A stretch of DNA of 54,981 bases from an uncultured Neglectibacter sp. (GTDB taxonomy: Bacteria; Bacillota; Clostridia; Oscillospirales; Acutalibacteraceae), in assembly GCA_937958185.1 (NCBI GenBank), contig CALFFN010000031.1, positions 1-54,981 on the forward strand. Direction: 5' to 3'. Under the pieces are notes generated by a model. That model was not told where the DNA came from, ran no database searches, and saw only the letters and a list, made by a program, of their open reading frames with translations. Made by a program: the position numbers and the translations under genes. Positions 41,787 through 49,636 of the stretch are shown here, piece after piece (positions within the stretch are counted from its first letter, which is position 1; every line of letters starts with the position of its first letter).

Positions 41787-43982
41787 ATGAGGATACAGTC
41801 AATTAATATTCAGAATTTCAGGAAGCTACTACAATGTAATATCGACTTTAGCGAAAAAGCCACGCTATTTGTTGGTGCAAACAATAGTGGCAAGACATCC
41901 GCTATGGATGCACTCGGGAAATTCCTTGCTGACCGCAATTTCACCTTTAATGATATCACCATTTCTAAACGTGTGGATATCAATAAGATTGGTGAGGGAT
42001 GGACTCAAGAAAGCTGCAATGAGCCTATAGATCTACTGGAATGGGAGTCACTTGTTCCCCAAATGGATATTTGGTTAGACGTGTCCAATAGTGAGATCCA
42101 TTATGTAGCTGGGATAATTCCAACTCTGAAGTGGCGCGGCGGAAAGCTAGGTGTCCGTCTTGCTTTCTTCCCTAAGAATATCTCTAAGCTATTTGCAGAA
42201 TATCGGGAGACCTATTTTGCGGCACGCAAAACGGAAAAAGCAAAAGGAAAAGTAGACATCAACCTGTATCCCAAGGATTTGTGCGAGTTTCTTGAACGTA
42301 ACTTGAATGCATACTTTTCGATGAAGGCGTTCATTCTTGATCCTGCCCAATCCAATAAAGACCTTCCGCAAGCCACACCTTTTGAAATGGAGTGTTTTAC
42401 GGATAACCCGCTGAAAGGAATCATTAAAGTCGATATGATTGACGCTCAACGAGGTTTCGCAGATCCAGATAGTTCGGATAGCAATGAGCGAGCTAAAAGA
42501 CAGTTATCGGATCAGATGCGTAGTTACTATGATAAACATCTCGATCCAGAAAAATCCCCGTCACCCGAAGACTTAGACATATTGAAAGCCACTGAAGATG
42601 CTAAAAAGGCTTTTGACAAAAATCTTGCAATTAAATTTGCACCTGCAATCCACGAGCTAGAAGGTCTTGGATATCCAGGAGTGGCTGATCCTAGGCTTAC
42701 GATTGTGACAAAAATGACTACGGCTGAAACACTAAAGCATGACTCTGCTGTCCAGTACGCGCTTAGCAAAAAAGATGATACGCTAAAGCTACCAGAGAAA
42801 TACAATGGTCTGGGATACCAAAATCTAATCTCTATGGTCTTCGATCTCATGCGTTTCAGGGATGATTGGATGCGCGAAGGCAAAGCTAAACGGACACAGG
42901 AGAACGATAATCCAGTGATAGAACCTTTGCATTTAGTTTTGGTCGAGGAACCAGAAGCACATCTTCATGTGCAAGTACAACAAGTGTTCATTCGCAAATC
43001 ATACGATGTATTGACGAACCATAAATTCATCAAGGAAAATGAGCATTTTGATACTCAATTAGTAATTAGTACCCACTCTAGCCATATTGCCCGAGAAACT
43101 AATTTTGCTGATTTGCGCTATTTTAAACGGCTATCTGAGGGATCAGAAGGAAATATTGCGACATCAAAAGTAATCAATCTTTCCGAGGTATTTGGTAAAG
43201 GCGATGAAACTGGCAAATTTGTCACACGTTACTTGCAGACGACCCATTGTGATTTGTTTTTTGCTGATGCTGCCATTCTTGTTGAAGGATCGGCGGAAAA
43301 TATGTTGTTGCCACATTTTATTCGAAATAAATATCCAGGACTGTATCAAAGATATATATCGATATTGAGTATAAATGGACGACACTCGCATCGCCTTAAT
43401 CCGCTACTTGAAAAACTGTGCTTACCTACGCTTGTTATTGCAGACCTGGATACTGCAGAAAAAGAGGGACATCATAAGGCTGCCTTTCCAGAACGTGGTA
43501 AAGGTCTTATCAGTAGCAATTATACTATCACGGGTTGGATTGTAGGAAAAAAAGATTTAGACGAATTGTTAGCCATCCCATTTGCTAAAAAGGAAGTTGT
43601 AAAAGAAGGCGCATGCAAGTATTCTATTCGCATTGCGTATCAGACGCCAGTTATGATTAATTACAATGGTACCGATAAAGAAGCACTCGCAAGCACATTT
43701 GAAGATTGTCTCGTCTACACAAATTTTCAACTCTTCAAGGATATGCCTAGTGACGATACAGGAAGTTTAATAAAAAATGTAAGCGATAAGGTTAAGTCGG
43801 TAAGTTCTTTTGATAAATTACATAAAGGAATATACGATGCACTCCGGGATGGAAAATCCGATCAGAAGGCTGAGTTTGCATTGGATTTGATTTATGCCGT
43901 TGATCCCAGCGAACTTACAGTTCCAGCTTATATCGCTGAGGGATTAGAGTGGCTGCAGGCTTATTTAAAGCCAGAGGAGTAA
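41787..43982 (+). CDS. OLD-family ATPase-TOPRIM nuclease (GajA-like)
   Basis: Predicted anti-phage nuclease of 731 residues. The ABC-type ATPase half has Walker A LFVGANNSGKTSAMDAL, a long central insertion (about 80-370) and the Walker B region LHLVLVEEPEAHLH, followed by QLVISTHSSHIARE. The C-terminal TOPRIM domain has AAILVEGSAENMLLPHF (catalytic Glu) and the DxD motif in LVIADLDTAEKEG. Class-2 OLD proteins next to a UvrD-like helicase define Gabija, and the helicase gene starts 4 nt downstream. It is longer than the described GajA of about 580 residues, so it is a divergent or long form. GGAGG precedes ATG 41787; the TTG at 41769 is unlikely. Base composition is much AT-richer than the flanking integrases. 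Confidence 0.88.
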   Translation: MRIQSINIQNFRKLLQCNIDFSEKATLFVGANNSGKTSAMDALGKFLADRNFTFNDITISKRVDINKIGEGWTQESCNEPIDLLEWESLVPQMDIWLDVSNSEIHYVAGIIPTLKWRGGKLGVRLAFFPKNISKLFAEYRETYFAARKTEKAKGKVDINLYPKDLCEFLERNLNAYFSMKAFILDPAQSNKDLPQATPFEMECFTDNPLKGIIKVDMIDAQRGFADPDSSDSNERAKRQLSDQMRSYYDKHLDPEKSPSPEDLDILKATEDAKKAFDKNLAIKFAPAIHELEGLGYPGVADPRLTIVTKMTTAETLKHDSAVQYALSKKDDTLKLPEKYNGLGYQNLISMVFDLMRFRDDWMREGKAKRTQENDNPVIEPLHLVLVEEPEAHLHVQVQQVFIRKSYDVLTNHKFIKENEHFDTQLVISTHSSHIARETNFADLRYFKRLSEGSEGNIATSKVINLSEVFGKGDETGKFVTRYLQTTHCDLFFADAAILVEGSAENMLLPHFIRNKYPGLYQRYISILSINGRHSHRLNPLLEKLCLPTLVIADLDTAEKEGHHKAAFPERGKGLISSNYTITGWIVGKKDLDELLAIPFAKKEVVKEGACKYSIRIAYQTPVMINYNGTDKEALASTFEDCLVYTNFQLFKDMPSDDTGSLIKNVSDKVKSVSSFDKLHKGIYDALRDGKSDQKAEFALDLIYAVDPSELTVPAYIAEGLEWLQAYLKPEE

Positions 43983-43986
43983 GGTA

Positions 43987-45849
43987 ATGACAGATTCTAC
44001 ATTGATGGGAAAAAACTCCACAGACAATCATATTGACGATCATGTTGATCAAGAGATTCAAAATTGTTTTTCTGTAGAGCACCCGAAATGCTTCTTTGTA
44101 TTTGCCGGTGCTGGCTCTGGCAAGACCAGGAGTTTGATTAACATTCTCACTTTCCTTGATAAAGACCGCGGCGAAAGCCTCGCGATGAATGGTAAGCAAA
44201 TTGCAGTTATTACCTATACCAATGCAGCGTGCGATGAGATATCCAGAAGATTGCAGTACAAACCAATTTTTTCTGTGTCCACGATACATAGTTTCCTGTG
44301 GGAATTAATTAAGAGCTACCAAGCAGACATAAAAGAATGGGTCAGGCAATCTGTTAAAACGGAAATTAGCGAACTTGAGGAAAAACAACTTAAGGGGCGT
44401 GGTGGTAAGGCAGGTGAAAAAAGAGCTGAAGATATTAGGCGGAAAAAAGAACGCCTAGAGAAAATTGAAACCGCAAAAAAGTTCTCTTATAACCCCAATG
44501 GCGATAATGTCGGTTTTGATTCGCTTAGCCATAGCGAAGTTATCAAAATGAGTACAGCTTTTATCATGGCAGAACCAACCATGCAGAATATTTTAGTAGC
44601 AAAATACCCAATACTGCTCATCGATGAAAGTCAAGATACAAAGAAAGAATTAATTGATGCCCTGCTTGACGTATGTGAAAAACATAAAGATAAATTTATA
44701 GTCGGTATGTTTGGAGATACTATGCAAAGGATCTACAATGACGGGAAAGAAAATCTTGCGGGTTGTATTCCTGACGATTGGGCAAAGCCGACGAAGGTCA
44801 TGAATCATCGAAGCGCTACACGCATAGTAGATCTGGCAAATGCAATCCGAAGTACGGTTGATGGGCAGAAGCAGAAGGCAAGATCTGATGCGGACACAGG
44901 AATGGTAAGACTATTTATTACCTCATCTGCTGCTGAAAAAGATCCCATCGAGGATAAGGTTGCCCAAATGATGGCCATAGATACCGGGGATGATGGCTGG
45001 GGTGATAAAGCAACATATAAGAGCTTGATCCTTGAGCACCACATGGCCGCCAGCAGATTTGGCTTTTCCAATTTGTATATGCCGCTGAATGACTCAGGGA
45101 AGTTTGACACGGCATTGCGTGATGGCTCCATTACAGAATTGTCGATTTTGGCGAAAATGGTGCTGCCATTAGTAAAAGCGTATCAGGAAAAGAATGACTT
45201 TGAGGTTGCAAAGATTATTAGAAAATATTCACCAATGTTAGATAGCAAAACACTTGCAGTCAAAATAGAAAACCAAGCCGAAGCTCTGCAAAACGCTGAA
45301 AGCGCCGTGGAATCTTTAATGGAACTTTGGTCAGAGAATAGAGTCCCATCTTGTTTGGATGTTTTAAAATCAATCCGAGATACAGGCTTATTTGAAGTTG
45401 GCAGCCGGGCAAATGACTTATTGGCAGAACAATATGAAGGCGAGAATCAAAAGATAATTGCTCTAAGAACAGCGTTGTCAGCCCCGTTTGGCGAATTGGA
45501 AAGATATTCGTTATATGTTACAGACAATACACGTTTTGCCACTCATCAAGGTGTTAAAGGGCTTGAATTTCCGAGAGTTATGGTTATTATGGACGATGCG
45601 CAAGCTCGTGGTTTTCTGTTCAGCTATGAAAAATTATTTGGGGCTAAGTCAAAAACTGATACCGACTTAAAGAACGAGCGAGAGGGCAAGGATACAGGCA
45701 TTACGAGAACAGCCCGTCTTTTTTATGTTGCTTGCACACGGGCTCAGAACAGTTTGGCTGTTGTGGCCTATACGGAAGATGCCGATTCCGTCAAGAACAC
45801 AGCATTATCAAATAACTGGTTTTCTGAAAACGAGATTACTATTCTCTAG
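43987..45849 (+). CDS. UvrD/PcrA-like helicase (GajB-like)
   Basis: A superfamily 1A helicase of 620 residues, partner of the OLD nuclease. Motifs in order are Walker A FVFAGAGSGKTRSL, IAVITYTNAACDEISRRL (Ia), STIHSFL, Walker B ILLIDESQDTKKE, MFGDTMQRIYN (III), MNHRSATRIVDLANAIR (IV), THQGVKGLEFPRVMVIMDDA (V) and LFYVACTRAQNSLAVVAYT (VI). It is complete by motif. In Gabija this protein senses DNA ends or nucleotide state and activates the nuclease. The gene is immediately followed, 3 nt after the stop, by the second integrase leader repeat. The cargo border therefore coincides with the end of this gene. Confidence 0.88.
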   Translation: MTDSTLMGKNSTDNHIDDHVDQEIQNCFSVEHPKCFFVFAGAGSGKTRSLINILTFLDKDRGESLAMNGKQIAVITYTNAACDEISRRLQYKPIFSVSTIHSFLWELIKSYQADIKEWVRQSVKTEISELEEKQLKGRGGKAGEKRAEDIRRKKERLEKIETAKKFSYNPNGDNVGFDSLSHSEVIKMSTAFIMAEPTMQNILVAKYPILLIDESQDTKKELIDALLDVCEKHKDKFIVGMFGDTMQRIYNDGKENLAGCIPDDWAKPTKVMNHRSATRIVDLANAIRSTVDGQKQKARSDADTGMVRLFITSSAAEKDPIEDKVAQMMAIDTGDDGWGDKATYKSLILEHHMAASRFGFSNLYMPLNDSGKFDTALRDGSITELSILAKMVLPLVKAYQEKNDFEVAKIIRKYSPMLDSKTLAVKIENQAEALQNAESAVESLMELWSENRVPSCLDVLKSIRDTGLFEVGSRANDLLAEQYEGENQKIIALRTALSAPFGELERYSLYVTDNTRFATHQGVKGLEFPRVMVIMDDAQARGFLFSYEKLFGAKSKTDTDLKNEREGKDTGITRTARLFYVACTRAQNSLAVVAYTEDADSVKNTALSNNWFSENEITIL

Positions 45850-45852
45850 AAT

Positions 45853-45883
45853 AATCATAGACATAGGCGCAGGCTCTGTGGTA
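45853..45883 (+). repeat. Integrase leader repeat, copy 2
   Basis: Same 31-bp sequence as 39927-39957 with one mismatch. It begins 3 nt after the helicase stop codon and leads into integrase 2. Confidence 0.75.
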
Positions 45884-45934
45884 TGTTGTGTTGCTGACGG
45901 AAGAATGTTTTCGTCAGAGAAAGGAGGTTGAACT

Positions 45935-47149
45935 ATGAAGAAAAAGTTACTTACCAACGGCAAGGCGTTCAAACGCACAGACAACCGCTGGGGCGGGACA
46001 GTCTGGTACATGGACGAGCAAGGCGAAAGAAAAAGGAAATCCTTTTCTGGCACGACCAAGGCAGAGGTCAACAAGAAAATGACCGCCTATATCGCTGAGT
46101 TCAACCAGCGACTCACTGAGTCAGATGAATCCCGGAAAACACTCAGAGAAAGCATGACGCACTGGCTGCAAGTGTTCAAATTTCCTTCCGTAGAAAGAGG
46201 TACTTACGACCGCTGTGAGTGTACGGCGAAGCACCAGATTTTTCCCTTGATTGGAGAAAAAGTAGTCGGAGATATCATGTCTGCTGACTTGAAATCTGTT
46301 CTCAACTATTGGCTTGAAAAGGGCTATGCCTACACCACGGTCAAGAAAGTCCACGACTTACTTGGTGAATATTTCCGCTACCTCACAGAACAGGAGCTGC
46401 TGAATCGGAATCCCATGTTAAGCGTTCCCATGATGAAAAAAGCGAACTTCATGGCGGCGCAAAACAAGGAAGACTTGCCTACGCAGGAAACCATCACGGT
46501 ATTCGCGCCAGAGGAAATAGAGAAATTCAAGATAGAAGCATTCAGTACCTATTCCAACGGAAAACCCAAGTACCAGCAGCCGGCAGCCTACATTCTCATG
46601 CTGAATACCGGCTTGCGGACGGGCGAACTCCTAGGTCTCCTCAACAGCGACATTGATCTAGAAAACCGCACGCTGACTGTTCGTCAAGGGGTAAAAGAGA
46701 CTTCAAAACGAGTGGAAACGGAAGCTGTTCCTGGTCGAGAAGTGAAGGTAGGGAAACCGAAAACTGCCACCAGCAAGCGTACTGTGCCGCTGAACGACAC
46801 GGCAGTAGAGATGATAGAAGCTCTACGCCGAGAGCGGAATTTCGGCGAGAACGCACCGCTGATATGTGATGAACAGGGCGGTTATACTCGCCCTGTAAAT
46901 TTCCGCAAAAGGTACTACCGCATTTTGAAAGCCGCAGAAATCGAGCAAAAAGGTCTACACAGCTTCCGGCATACCTTTGCCACAAGATTGGTCAATGGTG
47001 TGAAGCAGGCAAACGGAACGATCAAGGCTCTTTCTCCCCGACAGGTGGCAGACCTTTTGGGACATTCAACTTCCCAGATCACTGAGATGTACTATGTGAA
47101 GAAAGACACCCAGCGATTGAACGGAATCACAGACGGGTTCAACTTATAA
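45935..47149 (+). CDS. int: Tyrosine integrase 2
   Basis: A 404-residue recombinase, about 93% identical to integrase 1, with the same catalytic set (Arg228, His342, Arg345, His377, Tyr386/387). AAAGGAGG lies 9 nt before the start. The differences cluster in the core-binding domain (residues 101-130) and around 200-210, where att-site preference could change. A terminator (47377-47417) and a tRNA-Trp fragment follow. The cargo behind it is the FokI-like system. Confidence 0.93.
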   Translation: MKKKLLTNGKAFKRTDNRWGGTVWYMDEQGERKRKSFSGTTKAEVNKKMTAYIAEFNQRLTESDESRKTLRESMTHWLQVFKFPSVERGTYDRCECTAKHQIFPLIGEKVVGDIMSADLKSVLNYWLEKGYAYTTVKKVHDLLGEYFRYLTEQELLNRNPMLSVPMMKKANFMAAQNKEDLPTQETITVFAPEEIEKFKIEAFSTYSNGKPKYQQPAAYILMLNTGLRTGELLGLLNSDIDLENRTLTVRQGVKETSKRVETEAVPGREVKVGKPKTATSKRTVPLNDTAVEMIEALRRERNFGENAPLICDEQGGYTRPVNFRKRYYRILKAAEIEQKGLHSFRHTFATRLVNGVKQANGTIKALSPRQVADLLGHSTSQITEMYYVKKDTQRLNGITDGFNL

Positions 47150-47176
47150 AGCCGAAAGCACGCAGAGCGGCGCCCT

Positions 47177-47295
47177 CGGATTGATGATTTTTTGATGATA
47201 AAACAAACGGAAACAGTGCGAACAGAACCCACCGGATACGAAAAAAGGCGCAGATTTGGAGCTTCAAAGGATTCGATTCTCGCCTGTCGGCTCGG
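47177..47295 (+). repeat. 119-bp repeat downstream of integrase 2
   Basis: Equivalent of 41222-41340, beginning CGGATTGATGATTTTTTGAT. Similarity ends at about GTCGGCTCGG, after which the two loci differ. Confidence 0.8.
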
Positions 47296-47376
47296 TCGGT
47301 TCGCACCAGAGCGCCACTGGCGCTCGCTCACCCCTCCGCACGCTCCGCGTGCCAGTTTTCGAGCTTTTTACACACG

Positions 47377-47417
47377 AAAACAAGGGAGACAAGCGCAAGG
47401 CTTGTCTCCCTTGTTTT
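47377..47417 (+). terminator. terminator of integrase 2
   Basis: A perfect 17-18-bp stem (AAAACAAGGGAGACAAG / CTTGTCTCCCTTGTTTT). Its last T is the first base of the tRNA fragment. Confidence 0.85.
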
Positions 47418-47461
47418 GGCAGGGGCAGAAGGATTCGAACCCTCGGCACGCGGTTTTGGAG
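47417..47461 (-). other. 3' half of a tRNA-Trp gene (attachment-site remnant)
   Basis: Read on the minus strand it runs from the anticodon loop CTCCAAA (anticodon CCA), through a variable loop and T-arm GAGGG-TTCGAAT-CCTTC, to the acceptor strand TGCCCCT, discriminator G and CCA. The 5' half (an AGGGGCA-type start and D-arm) is absent beyond the anticodon loop, so it is not a functional gene. Integrases often use the 3' part of a tRNA gene as attachment core, and this piece lies right after integrase 2. The sequence from 47462 to 47554 holds no gene. Confidence 0.8.
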
Positions 47462-47554
47462 TGGATGTGGAAATTGCATTAAGCCACATTGCAGCTGGAT
47501 TTTTCCGCAGTGTAGAGCGGTTCTGAATCCAAAGCACACATCTCAAAAGGTTTC

Positions 47555-47582
47555 TGATGATTTATTGATGATATGCGGATTT
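47555..47582 (+). repeat. 28-bp direct repeat, copy B
   Basis: TGATGATTTATTGATGATAT plus GCGGATTT matches 22392-22419 with one mismatch. It lies between the tRNA-Trp fragment and the restriction-system promoter. Confidence 0.55.
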
Positions 47583-47692
47583 CTGAGTCAAAGATCAAGT
47601 CAAAATCCGTGACGCTGTAAACAAAGAAATAAGGTAATCCCAAAGTGTTGAAATCATTCATCAAAGCGGGAACAAAAATTCGAAAACGAGTA

Positions 47693-47721
47693 TTGCACAT
47701 TTCACCAAGATGTGGTATGAT
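47693..47721 (+). promoter_or_regulatory. promoter of the FokI-like operon
   Basis: TTGCAC (47693-47698), a 17-nt spacer and TATGAT (47716-47721) lie 51 nt before the first methyltransferase gene. Confidence 0.6.
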
Positions 47722-47772
47722 ACTATTAGCTTTTAGGCATATCTTGTTGGTATTAATGCAGGGGGAAAAACA

Positions 47773-48780
47773 ATGCGCTTCATTGGTTCAAAGGCGTTAC
47801 TGCTTGAAGATATTTGCGATGCAATTCGTACCGAGATCCATGAACCCATTGAAACAGTTGGCGACCTGTTCAGCGGTTCCGGCGTCGTTTCCCGATTTCT
47901 AAAGCAAAAGGGTTATCGGGTCATTGGTAACGATTTGATGTATATGAGTTATGTTCTAGCTCGCGGCTCACTGGAGCTTAACGATTTTCCCTCCTTTGAA
48001 CGCTTGCATATCGCTGATGTGTTTGCGTATCTGAATCATTTAACGGAACCGGTTGATTTAACAGACGCTTTTGTTTACAACAACTTTTCCCCCAGCCCCC
48101 ATTCCGAAAGAATGTATTTTCAACCGGAAACCGCAAAAAAGATTGACGCTGTCCGGCAACAGATTGAGACTTGGTTTCAAAACGATGAAATCACCAAAAA
48201 AGAGTATTATTATTTACTTGCCTCTCTGCTTTCCGCTGTTCCCTATGTTTCCAATATTGCAGGGGTCTATGCAGCTTATCTCAAGCATTGGGATGCCAGA
48301 ACATACAAGCCGCTGCATTTGGAACCCGTTCCCATTGTACCAAGCCGTTATCAGTGTGAGGCGTTCTGTATGGATGCAGTTGAACTGTGCAAGCTCAAGA
48401 AATTTGATCTTGTTTACATCGACCCGCCCTACAATCAAAGGCAGTACAGCCCAAATTATCATGTGCTGGAAACCATCGCCCGTTATGATTCTCCTGCTTT
48501 GCATGGAGTTACCGGAATGAGGGATTATGAGAGGTCAGATTTCTGTGTTAAGGGAAAAGTGAAAAACGCATTCCTTTCTTTGTTTGAGAACTTGCAATCA
48601 AAATACGCAATCGTAAGCTATAACAACGAAGGTCTGTTATCTACCGATGAACTTACCAACATACTTTCTCGATTTGGAACTGTAAAACTGAAAGAGATTT
48701 CCTACAGACGATACAAAAGCAAGATACCGAACAACTCCGCTGGGTTGAAAGAACAAATCTACTTTGTCGATATGAGGTGA
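47773..48780 (+). CDS. DNA adenine methyltransferase, equivalent to the N-terminal half of M.FokI
   Basis: An N6-adenine methyltransferase of 335 residues that modifies one strand of an asymmetric site. It opens MRFIGSKALLLEDICD, as M.FokI does. SAM-binding motif I is VGDLFSGSGVVSRFL and the catalytic motif is VYIDPPYNQRQYSPNYH. Other M.FokI-like blocks are VPYVSNIAGVYAAYLKHWD and YRRYKSKI near the end. In FokI this half and the next are fused in one protein of about 650 residues; here they are separate genes 4 nt apart. Together with the FokI-like nuclease it forms a complete Type IIS system. Confidence 0.9.
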   Translation: MRFIGSKALLLEDICDAIRTEIHEPIETVGDLFSGSGVVSRFLKQKGYRVIGNDLMYMSYVLARGSLELNDFPSFERLHIADVFAYLNHLTEPVDLTDAFVYNNFSPSPHSERMYFQPETAKKIDAVRQQIETWFQNDEITKKEYYYLLASLLSAVPYVSNIAGVYAAYLKHWDARTYKPLHLEPVPIVPSRYQCEAFCMDAVELCKLKKFDLVYIDPPYNQRQYSPNYHVLETIARYDSPALHGVTGMRDYERSDFCVKGKVKNAFLSLFENLQSKYAIVSYNNEGLLSTDELTNILSRFGTVKLKEISYRRYKSKIPNNSAGLKEQIYFVDMR

Positions 48781-48784
48781 CAAA

Positions 48785-49636
48785 ATGAATACCGTTCTGC
48801 TCAAAAGCCCCATGAATTACATAGGAAACAAATACCGGGTGCTGGAACAGATTTTGCCCCTTCTTCCGGAATGCAATACTTTTGTGGATCTTTTCGCTGG
48901 CGGGCTGGATGTTTCAGTAAACGAAGACGCTGCAGACGTATACTGCAACGACATCAATTGCTATCTCATCAACATTTACAAGGCTTTTCAGGAAAACGGC
49001 TATGAGGCTGTTTTAGCTCATGCGGAAGCCCGCATGGAGGAATTTGGGCTTTCAAAAGAGAATGAGGAAGGGTATCTGGCGTTTCGGAATTTTTACAATC
49101 ATTCGGAAAGAGATCCCTTGGATTTGTATCTGCTCATGAATTACGGCTTCAATTACCAATTCCGATTTAATTCCAAACATGAATTCAACAATCCCTTTGG
49201 AAGGAACCGCAGCAGTTTTAACACAGCGCTGCAAGAGAGGCTTCGATTTTTCATGGAGCGGATCGAAAATTTCGCATTCTCCAGTGCGGACTTCCGAGAC
49301 TTCGATTTCTCCGTTTTGGAAGAAGGCGATCTGATTTATTGCGATCCGCCCTATTCTCTCAGTATCGGCTCCTACAATGACGGGAAACGGGGATTTAAGG
49401 GTTGGTCAAGGGACGATGACCTTGATCTTATGGGTATTCTGGATTCCCTGTCTGATCGGGGTGTGAAATTTGCACTCTCAAACGTGACCGAGCACAAAGG
49501 GCAGGAGCATACCGAGCTGAAGCGGTGGGCGGAGAAGTATACTGTGCATGTGATTGACCGTGGGTACGGGAATTGCAGTTACCACTTGAGCGATAGAAAC
49601 ACTCTTACAAAAGAGGTGCTGATCACGAATGAGTAG
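48785..49636 (+). CDS. DNA adenine methyltransferase, equivalent to the C-terminal half of M.FokI
   Basis: A Dam/DpnM-type N6-adenine methyltransferase of 283 residues for the other strand of the site. Motifs are LKSPMNYIGNKYRVL, TFVDLFAGGLDVSVN (motif I), NYQFRFNSKHEFNNPFGR and LIYCDPPYSLSIGSYND (catalytic DPPY). Order and wording follow the second half of M.FokI. It is coupled to the upstream gene (GAGGTGACAAAATG) and overlaps the nuclease gene by 8 bp, so its translation precedes that of the nuclease. Confidence 0.9.
   Translation: MNTVLLKSPMNYIGNKYRVLEQILPLLPECNTFVDLFAGGLDVSVNEDAADVYCNDINCYLINIYKAFQENGYEAVLAHAEARMEEFGLSKENEEGYLAFRNFYNHSERDPLDLYLLMNYGFNYQFRFNSKHEFNNPFGRNRSSFNTALQERLRFFMERIENFAFSSADFRDFDFSVLEEGDLIYCDPPYSLSIGSYNDGKRGFKGWSRDDDLDLMGILDSLSDRGVKFALSNVTEHKGQEHTELKRWAEKYTVHVIDRGYGNCSYHLSDRNTLTKEVLITNE

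Noticed and set aside
47417..47490. Complete tRNA gene
   Set aside because: The 3' half is perfect, but no AGGGGCA-type 5' acceptor strand or D-arm lies at the required distance.
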